This document shows positions 6,006 through 13,697 of a DNA stretch of 14,336 nt, piece by piece (the stretch's first letter is position 1; the number at the start of each line of letters is the position of its first letter). The position numbers and the translations under genes were made by a program. Source of the DNA: an uncultured Oscillospiraceae bacterium (lineage in GTDB: Bacteria > Bacillota > Clostridia > Oscillospirales > Oscillospiraceae); assembly GCA_910587785.1 (NCBI GenBank), contig CAJUOA010000087.1:1-14336 (forward strand), in the 5' to 3' direction. Below the pieces are notes generated by a model, which searched no databases, had not been told where the DNA came from, and was given only the letters and a program-made list of their open reading frames with translations.

Positions 6006-6031
6006 ATACAAAATTTCAGAGGAGGAACACC

Positions 6032-9000
6032 ATGAAGCGAAAACTCTTAGCCCTGCTCCTGACGCTGCTGACAGTGTTGGGGATGTTCCCGGCCACAGCC
6101 CTGGCGGCTTCCAGCGAGGAGGAGGCCCTGGGCGAGATCGACATCTATTCGGACGGTACTGCTCTTGATTACCTGTCTATCAACGGTGCCGCCCGCTCCC
6201 AAAAGTATACATACTACAATTTTACCGATAAGGATGGCAATATCAACGAAATACCGTGCTATTGTGTTAACCCCAACACGGCGGGTGTCCCGCAGACAGT
6301 CCCCGCTGGTACCGGCATCGAATATCTGGCCAACCAGAAATGTACAGATACCAAGGTGCTGGGCATCGTGGCCTCCGGCTATCCCCATGTGGCGCTGGAT
6401 AAGCTGGGGCTGAACAGCAAGTACGAAGCCTACTACGCCACCAAGATGGCGTTATGGTGCCATCTGCTGTCCAACTGGAGCGTCTATGACCTGAAGGTCA
6501 ACCCCGCCTGCTCCGACCAGGCGGCGGCCCAGCGGGTGCTGAAGGCTGCGAAAGACATCTACCAGACCGGCATGTACTGGACCAAGCCCCTCAGCCCCAA
6601 GCTGACCGCCACCCCCGACCAGCCCAACCCCTATCCCGTCACCATTGACGGCAAAGGGTATATGCAGCAGGTCTATCAGGTGGTGAGCGAAACCTGGGTG
6701 GACGGCGGCTGGCTGCATGTGCAGTTTGCCGACTCTTCTTCCGTTCCCACCGGCACACGGATCATTGACAAGGACGGAAATGACTGTACCCAGATCAGCT
6801 GTATGGAAAGTACCGGCAACGGCTTTGCCGGACAGTTCACCATCCTGATCCCCCAGGAGTCCATGGACGAGGGAGACGGCAGCGTCCAGGTGGAGATTTC
6901 CGGCATAGGCCACAACTACGCCATCTTCTACGCCACCTGCGCCGAGACGGACAAGTACGGCAATCTCCAGAAGTATATGGCTGATACAGATCCCCGGCAC
7001 CCTATCAAGGTGGACGTGATTGCCAGCTACAGCAAGAATCCCCCTCCCCCGGACAATCCCCCACCCGAAAATCCTCCGCCTGAGATTACTCCTCCGGGCG
7101 ACCTCCTGATCATCAAGCGGGATGCCGGGACACTGGATCTGCTGGACGGGGCCATCTTCGAGGTTGTCGGCCCCAACGGCGACACCATCGGCTCCTTCTC
7201 CTCGGTGGGCGGCGAGGTTTCCGTCCCCAATCTGGAGCCCGGAAATTACACGGTTTATGAGCGTGTACCGCCCAAATACTACCTTCTCAGCGATGAGCCC
7301 GCCCGGAACGTGACGGTGAAGACGGGCGAAACCGCCACCCTCACCTATGACAATGAGCCCTTCGGCAGTCTGCGGATCGAGAAGGTCAGCGATACCGGCG
7401 ACAGGCTGCCGGGTGTAACCATCCAGATCAAGCACATCGAATCCGGCAGGACCTACACCGGCCAGACAGAGGAATCCGGCGCTATCGAGTTTACGGAGCT
7501 GAAGCCCGGCGCATACGAGGTGCGCGAGATCGCCGGCATCAAGGGCTGGCAGCTGGACCCGGACAGCGTCAAGACTGTGACCGTGGTCACCGGCGAAACC
7601 TCCACCGTCACCTTCGTCAACAAGGAGCTTCCCGGCCTGCGGATCATCAAGTACGACAGCAGCAACAAGGAAGTGCTGTCCGGCGTTACCTTCGAGATCT
7701 GGCGGGACGGCGAATCCCTGGGCAGCTTTGAGACTGGCGAGCTGGGCGAGATCCTGCTTACCGCCCTGACCCCCGGCACATACGTGGTGCAGGAAAAGTT
7801 TGTGGGTGATGAACATATCATCGACAGCACTCCCCAGCAGGTGGAACTCCGCGCCGGGGATGGGATCAAGCAGCTCGTCTTCTACAATGACAAGAAGCCC
7901 GGCATGAAGCTGGTCAAGGTGGACGCCAGCGATCCCTCCAGGGTCATTCCCAACGCCAAGTTTGAGATCAAGTCCGTGGACGGCAGCTTCGGCCCGGAGG
8001 AATACATCACGGATGAACACGGCGAGATCGACCTGAGCAAGCTGCCTCCGGGCGCGTATGTGGTGACGGAGATCTCCTGCCCCGGCTACATCATAGACGA
8101 GGCCCAGCGGATCATCCAGCTGGACGGCAATGAGACGGCAAGATTTGTGTTCACCAATCACATCAAGCCGTCCCTGCGGCTTATCAAGAAAAGCTCGGAT
8201 GGTTCGCCCCTGGGCGGCGTACATTTCCGTATCGCCAAGATTGAGGACGGAACCCGGTATCTGGACCGCATCACCAACGACCAGGGCGAGATTTTGATTT
8301 CCGACTTGGAGCCGGGTGTGTATTCTGTGCGTGAAACCGCCACGACCTCCAATCACATCATCGACATTCGGGAGTACCACGTGGAGCTGTTCCCCGGCAA
8401 GACTTCCGAGATCACCATTGAGAACCAGAAGCGGCCCAATCTCATCGTTTACAAGCACGATGCCGATACCGGCGAACCCATTCCCAACACGGTTTTTACT
8501 GTCCGGGCTGCGGATGGTCACAGCGTGGATGAGATTAAGACCGACGCCAACGGCAGGGCGGAGCTGAAGAATCTGCTGCCCGGCGTGTACGAGGTCAGCG
8601 AGAAATCTGTTCCCGCGCCCTGGCTGCAGGATGCTCCGGCCCAGATGGTGACGCTCTATCCCAACCGGGACCACACCCTCTACTTCAAGAACCACAAGAA
8701 GCCTACTCTGACGGTGAACAAGGTGGACAGCGTGACCGGCAGTCCCATCAAGGGGGCGAAGTTCGAGGTATGGTACGGCAGCAACAATACCACCACCGGC
8801 GAGCTGAACAGCCTCGGCACGTACTTCTCGGACGCAAACGGTCAGTTTATCCTGGACCTGCTTCGGGACGGCTGGTACAAAGTGACTGAGCTGGAACCCG
8901 CAGCCGGTTTCACCATCAAGGAACCGGCTACCCAGGAGTTTTATATCAAGGGCGGCGAGAGCAAAACCATCACCTTTGAGAATGTGCCGCTCAACGCAAT

Positions 9001-12000
9001 AGCGGTTGAGAAGTACGACAGCGTGACCGGCGAGGCCCTCCCCGGCTGTACCTTCCAGCTCCGCTATCTGGCCGGGGCATCCGGCACAGGCGGGAACGTC
9101 ATCGGTACGAAGGTGACAGGGAAAAACGGCACCGCCCTCTGGACAGGTTTGAAACCCGGAACGTATATTTTGGAGGAGGTCGATCCGGCGGACGGCTACT
9201 CCATTATCCAGTCCTCTGAAACCATTCTGCTGGCAGATAACGGCGAACAGAGCGTTGTTACCGTCAGGTTCACCAATGCTCCGGATGGGATGCTCCTGAT
9301 CCGGAAGGTCTGCTCCGTCAACCCCTCCGTCACCCTCCAGAACGCTGAGTTCAAGATCATCTATGCGGACGGAACGGTAATAGGCGACAGCAATGGCATT
9401 TTTAGGACAGATGAGAACGGCGAGATCAGGATCACCGGCCTGAAGCCCGGAAAGAGCGTGGTCGTGACCGAGACACAGGCTCCTGCCGGTTTCATCCTCG
9501 ATACCCAGTCCCAGACCGTCCAGGTGAAGGAAGGTAAAACCGTCTCCCTGACGTTCAAAAATCAGCCAAAGGGGGCTATCATCGTTCAAAAGCGGGACAG
9601 CGATACCAACGCGCCCCTTCCCGGCGCTGAGTTCCGCATCACTACCGCCGCCGGCTGCGAGGTGGGCCTGGACGGTGTGATCGGCACGTCCACTCTGACC
9701 TCCAACGGCATCTTCACCACGGACGCCCAAGGAGAAATCAGGATCACCAATCTGGCTCCCGGCGCATACGTTTTGACGGAGATCAAAGCTCCGGCAGGGT
9801 ATGTGATGGATTCCCCCAGCACCAACGTGGTCATTGGCGCTAATGGCGATACGCAAACGGTTATCGTCACAAACACCAAAAAGGGCGGCCTGATAATCGA
9901 GAAGTACGATTCTGTGACCAGGCAGCCCCTCGTTGGCGCGCAGTTCAAAGTGACCACCGCCAGCGGCGAGCTGGTACCGGACAATGAGGGGCTCACCAGC
10001 AGCAACGGCCTCTACACCACCGACCGCAACGGGCAGATCGTCCTCTCCAAGCTGCTGCCCGGCACGTATGTCGTTGCAGAGGAAAAGGCTCCGGATAATT
10101 ACCGTAAGGACCCCACGCCCCAGACGGTGGTGGTCAATGCTGGGGACACGCAGACTCTCAGATTTTATGACGATCCCCTCTGTACGCTGACCATCCTGAA
10201 GCGGGATGCTGTGACCAAGAAGCCCCTGGCGGGAGCCGCCTTCACCGTTCGGGACAGCGAGGGTAAAGCTGTCGGCCCCAACAACGGCAGCTACGTCACC
10301 GGCTCGGACGGTACGGCGACTGTCACTGGTCTGGAGCCCAACGCCACCATTGTGGTATCGGAATCCAAGGCCCCGACAGGGTATATCCTGGATCAGACCC
10401 CGAAGAATATCGTGGTTCGCTCTGGCGCTGCCAACTCCCTGACCTTTGACAACGAGCCTGCAACAACGCTCATTATCCAGAAGTTTATTGAAGGTACGGA
10501 AAATGAGCCCCTGTCCGGCGTGGCGTTCAAGGTCACGGACGGCAGCGGCGCGGCAGTCGGCCCTGATGATGGGACCTACTACACCGACAAGGCCGGAGAG
10601 ATCGTTCTGAGCGGCCTGGAGCCCGGAACCACCGTCAAGGCACGTGAGATCAAGACGGTGGAGGGCTTTGTGCTGGATGGCACTCCCCAGGACATTCTCA
10701 TCAAAGGCGGGGAGGTCCAGCGCCTGACCTTCTGGAACAAGCGTGATAACTCCCTGACCATCCTGAAGCAGAGTACCGACAAGACCCCGCTGACCGGCGC
10801 GATATTCCACGTAACTGACGAGGACGGCGCGGCTATCGGCACAAACAATGGCCGCTACACCAGCGACCGCAACGGGCTCATCACCATTACCGGCCTCCAG
10901 CCGGGGCAGATCCTCATCGTCACCGAGGAGAAGGCCCCCAACGGATATGTGCGGGATATGACTCCCAAGACCATCAAGATCAAGCAGGGCGTGGCCAACA
11001 GCCTGATCTTTGAAAATGCCCGCGCGGGAAGCTTGGTCATCAACAAACGCAGCTCTGTGGACAAGAAGACCCCGCTGGAGGGCGTGACGTTCAAAATCAC
11101 CACCACCAGCGGCGAGTTCCTGCCGGACGAAAACGGAAAGATCAGCTCCAACGGTCTGTACTATACCGATGAGAACGGCCAGATCATCCTCAACGGCATC
11201 GTGGGTACGCTGGTGATAACCGAGCAGCAGACCATTGACGGTTACACCATCCACGAGGCCAACCGGACGCAGACGGTGGAGGTCAAGCCGGATGATACGC
11301 AGACACTTTATTTTTATAACGATCCCCTGTGCAGCCTGACCATAACAAAAGTGGATTCCGTCACCGGAAAACCTGTTCCGAACACGGAGTTCACAGTCAA
11401 GTACAGCAATGGCGTCCTCATTGGGAAATACACCACCGGAAAAGACGGTACGGTTACGGTGACCGGCCTCCAACCCGGCAGCACTGTCGTGGTCACAGAG
11501 ACGAAGGTTCCTAATGGGTATGTGCTGAACCCGACTCCGCAGATCATCGTGGTAAATAATGGGACGGGCAACTCTCTGACCAGCGGCAGCGGCTCCACTG
11601 GTTCCGGCAGCGGGACAGGCGGCAATGGCGGCAACAACCTGGATTTTGAAAATGATCCCACGACCACGCTCACGATCCAGAAGTTCGTGGACGGAACAGA
11701 GAACCAGCCCCTGAAGGGCGTGGAGTTCCTGGTCACGGACGGCACAGGCGCTGTGGTAGGACCCAATAACGGCTACTACACCACGGACAAGGACGGCCGC
11801 ATCACCATCCCCAACCTGGAGCCGGGTACGACTATTACCGCGCGGGAGACAAAGACGCTGGATGGCTACATCCTCAATCCCACGCCCCAGACCATTACCA
11901 TCAAGACCGGCGAGGGCCAGACAATGACCTTCTGGAACAAGAAGGCCGGAGGGCTCATCGTCAACAAGGTGGACGCTCTGACGAAGAAGCCTTTGGCAGG

Positions 12001-13633
12001 TGTGAAGTTCAAGATCACCTATGCGGACGGCAGAAATGTGGATATGGATGGCGGAAAAATTTCTTCTAACGGACTGTATACCACGGATGCCCTGGGCCAG
12101 ATCAAGATTCTGGGCATCACCGGCACTGTCATCGTAGAGGAGATCGAGACGCTGCCCGGCTACACCATCGACCCCAATACCAGGAGCCAGACGGTGGTGG
12201 TCAATGCCAACGATACCCAGACGCTTACCTTTATCAATGCCTCTGTCGGCGGACTGGAGCTTATCAAGGTATCCTCCAGCGACAAGTCCCGGCGGATCAC
12301 CGGCGTCACCTTTGAGATCCGGAAGATGGACGGCGCTCTGGTGAATACTGTGACCACCGGCGATAATGGCCGCGTCCATGTGCCGCTGGATGCCGGAGAC
12401 TACTACGCGGTGGAGATCGAAGCGGCGGACGGCTTCAAGATCGACAGCACGCCCCACTATTTCACCATCAAGGACAATGAGACAACGACCTTGACTGTTA
12501 CCAACGCCCCCTTCTCCGGGATCATCATCCATAAGGTGAACAGCGTCACCGGCGAGGGGATCTACGATGTGAAGTTCCTGCTCTACGATCAGAACAAGAA
12601 CCCCATCGGGGAGTATTCCACCGACAACGAGGGCTACATCTATATAGATGACCTCACTGTTCAGGGCAAGGGTAAGCTGTTCATCCGCGAGCTGGAAGCA
12701 GCCCCCGGCTACGAGCTGGACAAGGAGTACAAGACCATCTATGTCCAGCCCGGTAAAACGGTGGAGATCGAGTGGAAGAATGTTCCCATCACGGGCCAGT
12801 TCCAGGTCTATAAGTACGCCGCTGAGTACAACGAGGTCACCGGCACGCCCGCCGGCGCTCCGCTGAAGGGCGCGGTGTATGAGATCAGCGAAGTCCGCAG
12901 CGGCAAGGTGGTTGATTACATCACCACGGATGCCAGAGGCGTGGCGGCCTCCAAGCCCCTGCCCCTGGGACGATATAAGATCGTGGAGGTCACAGCGCCG
13001 CCTTACTGGAAGCTCAGCGGAACGGCTTTCGATGAGACGCTGGAATACTCCGGCCAGATCATCAAGGTGTCCGACTACGACAAGCCCTCCAACCTGGGCG
13101 TGACCATCACCAAACGGGGCAACGCCGAGGTGCTGGCGGGAAGCCAGATGCGCTATGACTTCACGGTGGCCAACACCAGCAACGTGCCGCTGGAAAACTT
13201 CTTCTGGCACGACCGTATCCCCACCGATGCGGCCACAGCCATGCTGCTGACCACCGGAACCTACAGTGCGCGGCTCAATTACCGCATCCTCTACAAGACC
13301 AGCTCCGGCGGCGACTATCAGGTGCTGGCCTCCAATCTGGCCAGCACCAGCAGCTATGCCTTCAACCTTAACGCCATTCCCACCCAGGCGGGAGAGAAGG
13401 TCACGGAGATCTATTTTGACTTCGGCAAAGTGCCCGTGGGCTTCCAGTCCACCACCAGCCCCACGCTGAGCGTGGTGGTCAGCGGCAATATCGCCAACGG
13501 CTACCAGCTGATAAACCGGGCCGACGCGGGCGGTAAGTACCAGGGTACATGGCAGACCGCCCAGGGATATTGGGTCACCATTGTCCGCAAGCTCAATACA
13601 TCTACACCTAAGCTGCCCAAAACAGGCTATTAA
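6032..13633 (+). CDS. Giant sortase-motif surface protein with thioester-like and 21 CnaB/SpaA domains
   Basis: 2533 aa. In order: signal peptide 1-25 (ends ATALA); thioester (TQXA)-type domain about 26-330 with candidate Cys78 (PCYCVN) and ATKMALW at 136-142, where the thioester Gln is replaced by Lys138; eight Cys in this domain (76, 78, 104, 143, 160, 252, 257, 303); a Pro-rich linker 336-355; 21 prealbumin-like CnaB/SpaA domains 357-2353; a DUF11-like domain about 2354-2520 (YDFTVANTSNVPLENFF, HDRIP); and the C-terminus LPKTGY at 2528-2533. CnaB domains usually self-crosslink Lys to Asn/Asp with help from Glu, giving a rigid, protease-resistant stalk; those residues are retained in nearly all repeats. 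There is no hydrophobic anchor after LPKTG. The start is ATG 6032 with AGAGGAGG at 6018-6025. It is probably a host- or cell-adhesive fibre and substrate of the upstream sortase. Confidence 0.93.
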   Translation: MKRKLLALLLTLLTVLGMFPATALAASSEEEALGEIDIYSDGTALDYLSINGAARSQKYTYYNFTDKDGNINEIPCYCVNPNTAGVPQTVPAGTGIEYLANQKCTDTKVLGIVASGYPHVALDKLGLNSKYEAYYATKMALWCHLLSNWSVYDLKVNPACSDQAAAQRVLKAAKDIYQTGMYWTKPLSPKLTATPDQPNPYPVTIDGKGYMQQVYQVVSETWVDGGWLHVQFADSSSVPTGTRIIDKDGNDCTQISCMESTGNGFAGQFTILIPQESMDEGDGSVQVEISGIGHNYAIFYATCAETDKYGNLQKYMADTDPRHPIKVDVIASYSKNPPPPDNPPPENPPPEITPPGDLLIIKRDAGTLDLLDGAIFEVVGPNGDTIGSFSSVGGEVSVPNLEPGNYTVYERVPPKYYLLSDEPARNVTVKTGETATLTYDNEPFGSLRIEKVSDTGDRLPGVTIQIKHIESGRTYTGQTEESGAIEFTELKPGAYEVREIAGIKGWQLDPDSVKTVTVVTGETSTVTFVNKELPGLRIIKYDSSNKEVLSGVTFEIWRDGESLGSFETGELGEILLTALTPGTYVVQEKFVGDEHIIDSTPQQVELRAGDGIKQLVFYNDKKPGMKLVKVDASDPSRVIPNAKFEIKSVDGSFGPEEYITDEHGEIDLSKLPPGAYVVTEISCPGYIIDEAQRIIQLDGNETARFVFTNHIKPSLRLIKKSSDGSPLGGVHFRIAKIEDGTRYLDRITNDQGEILISDLEPGVYSVRETATTSNHIIDIREYHVELFPGKTSEITIENQKRPNLIVYKHDADTGEPIPNTVFTVRAADGHSVDEIKTDANGRAELKNLLPGVYEVSEKSVPAPWLQDAPAQMVTLYPNRDHTLYFKNHKKPTLTVNKVDSVTGSPIKGAKFEVWYGSNNTTTGELNSLGTYFSDANGQFILDLLRDGWYKVTELEPAAGFTIKEPATQEFYIKGGESKTITFENVPLNAIAVEKYDSVTGEALPGCTFQLRYLAGASGTGGNVIGTKVTGKNGTALWTGLKPGTYILEEVDPADGYSIIQSSETILLADNGEQSVVTVRFTNAPDGMLLIRKVCSVNPSVTLQNAEFKIIYADGTVIGDSNGIFRTDENGEIRITGLKPGKSVVVTETQAPAGFILDTQSQTVQVKEGKTVSLTFKNQPKGAIIVQKRDSDTNAPLPGAEFRITTAAGCEVGLDGVIGTSTLTSNGIFTTDAQGEIRITNLAPGAYVLTEIKAPAGYVMDSPSTNVVIGANGDTQTVIVTNTKKGGLIIEKYDSVTRQPLVGAQFKVTTASGELVPDNEGLTSSNGLYTTDRNGQIVLSKLLPGTYVVAEEKAPDNYRKDPTPQTVVVNAGDTQTLRFYDDPLCTLTILKRDAVTKKPLAGAAFTVRDSEGKAVGPNNGSYVTGSDGTATVTGLEPNATIVVSESKAPTGYILDQTPKNIVVRSGAANSLTFDNEPATTLIIQKFIEGTENEPLSGVAFKVTDGSGAAVGPDDGTYYTDKAGEIVLSGLEPGTTVKAREIKTVEGFVLDGTPQDILIKGGEVQRLTFWNKRDNSLTILKQSTDKTPLTGAIFHVTDEDGAAIGTNNGRYTSDRNGLITITGLQPGQILIVTEEKAPNGYVRDMTPKTIKIKQGVANSLIFENARAGSLVINKRSSVDKKTPLEGVTFKITTTSGEFLPDENGKISSNGLYYTDENGQIILNGIVGTLVITEQQTIDGYTIHEANRTQTVEVKPDDTQTLYFYNDPLCSLTITKVDSVTGKPVPNTEFTVKYSNGVLIGKYTTGKDGTVTVTGLQPGSTVVVTETKVPNGYVLNPTPQIIVVNNGTGNSLTSGSGSTGSGSGTGGNGGNNLDFENDPTTTLTIQKFVDGTENQPLKGVEFLVTDGTGAVVGPNNGYYTTDKDGRITIPNLEPGTTITARETKTLDGYILNPTPQTITIKTGEGQTMTFWNKKAGGLIVNKVDALTKKPLAGVKFKITYADGRNVDMDGGKISSNGLYTTDALGQIKILGITGTVIVEEIETLPGYTIDPNTRSQTVVVNANDTQTLTFINASVGGLELIKVSSSDKSRRITGVTFEIRKMDGALVNTVTTGDNGRVHVPLDAGDYYAVEIEAADGFKIDSTPHYFTIKDNETTTLTVTNAPFSGIIIHKVNSVTGEGIYDVKFLLYDQNKNPIGEYSTDNEGYIYIDDLTVQGKGKLFIRELEAAPGYELDKEYKTIYVQPGKTVEIEWKNVPITGQFQVYKYAAEYNEVTGTPAGAPLKGAVYEISEVRSGKVVDYITTDARGVAASKPLPLGRYKIVEVTAPPYWKLSGTAFDETLEYSGQIIKVSDYDKPSNLGVTITKRGNAEVLAGSQMRYDFTVANTSNVPLENFFWHDRIPTDAATAMLLTTGTYSARLNYRILYKTSSGGDYQVLASNLASTSSYAFNLNAIPTQAGEKVTEIYFDFGKVPVGFQSTTSPTLSVVVSGNIANGYQLINRADAGGKYQGTWQTAQGYWVTIVRKLNTSTPKLPKTGY
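6107..7021 (+). other. Thioester-type (TQXA-like) N-terminal domain region
   Basis: Residues about 26-330 of the giant protein. The YCVN motif around Cys78 fits the [YFL]C pattern of bacterial thioester adhesin domains. AYYATKMALW at 133-142 aligns with their (A)TQxAhW motif except for K138 (AAG codon 6443-6445) in place of Gln. The domain also has eight Cys, many for a Gram-positive surface protein. Confidence 0.7.
9884..10747 (+). repeat. Three-domain block, copy 1 (repeats 11-13)
   Basis: Repeats 11, 12 and 13 (residues 1285-1572) match repeats 15, 16 and 17 in order. They share landmarks SSNGLY, FYDDPLC/FYNDPLC, TTLxIQKF, GTENxPL and TFWNK. By hand count repeats 13 and 17 agree at 59 of 95 positions. 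This suggests an old multi-domain duplication, with repeat 14 lying between the copies. Confidence 0.7.
11027..11947 (+). repeat. Three-domain block, copy 2 (repeats 15-17)
   Basis: The second copy of the block covers residues 1666-1972. It differs by carrying a Gly/Ser/Thr/Asn-rich insert (residues 1850-1869) in its middle domain. Repeat 18 after it again resembles repeats 11 and 15 (KISSNGLY, GYTI, TQTL), as if a third copy began there. Confidence 0.7.
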
Positions 13634-13640
13634 GTACACC

Positions 13641-13668
13641 GGGACGGCTCCTGAAAAGGGGCCGTCCC
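13641..13668 (+). terminator. Hairpin after the giant gene
   Basis: Arms GGGACGGCTCC (13641-13651) and GGGGCCGTCCC (13658-13668) pair over 11 bp with one G-U and loop TGAAAA, 7 nt after the stop. No T tract follows (AAACTATACC), so termination may be weak and read-through into the HD-GYP gene is likely. It could also protect the 3' end of the long mRNA. Confidence 0.5.
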
Positions 13669-13684
13669 AAACTATACCAAAACT

Positions 13685-13692
13685 GGAGGTGA
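13685..13692 (+). promoter_or_regulatory. Ribosome binding site that sets the HD-GYP start
   Basis: GGAGGTGA is a near-complete match to the anti-16S sequence and lies 5 nt before TTG 13698, in frame with the HD-GYP protein. The GTG inside it (13689) is in frame too but would have no ribosome binding site. Confidence 0.65.
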
Positions 13693-13697
13693 CTCTT

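Larger units (their letters stand above)
7100..13090 (+). repeat. 21 tandem CnaB/SpaA-like domain repeats
   Basis: Repeats start at residues 357, 445, 535, 624, 714, 803, 892, 988, 1086, 1181, 1285, 1384, 1478, 1573, 1666, 1767, 1878, 1973, 2073, 2162 and 2254, each 88-111 aa. A typical unit reads LxIxKxDxxTxxPLxGAxFxV, a TDxxGxxxxxxLxPGxYxVxE stretch, APxGY, then FxN. The strand-A Lys is present in all 21. The closing residue is Asn in 19, Asp in repeat 11 (FYDD), and unclear in repeat 21. Repeats have diverged at the DNA level, apart from the block duplication listed separately. Confidence 0.9.

Noticed and set aside
5936..6031. Upstream in-frame start for the giant gene
   Set aside because: It would put translated hairpin sequence before the signal peptide. 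ATG 6032 has AGAGGAGG upstream and begins directly with a signal peptide.
4704..6031. Cyclic-di-GMP riboswitch in the leaders near the giant gene
   Set aside because: I looked for GEMM-type conserved segments because of the HD-GYP neighbour and saw none; the hairpins have simple stem-loop form.
7100..13090. CRISPR-like array
   Set aside because: Periodicity here is about 270-300 nt and comes from protein domain repeats. No short identical repeats with spacers were seen in the window.
6452..13639. 2395-aa open frame on the - strand opposite the giant gene
   Set aside because: It has no domain structure or convincing ribosome binding site and mirrors the sense codons exactly. It is a by-product of missing TTA, CTA and TCA codons.
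13581..13697. Upstream start of the HD-GYP protein within the giant gene
   Set aside because: The extra residues are translated from the giant gene's end and the hairpin. TTG 13698 has a near-perfect ribosome binding site.
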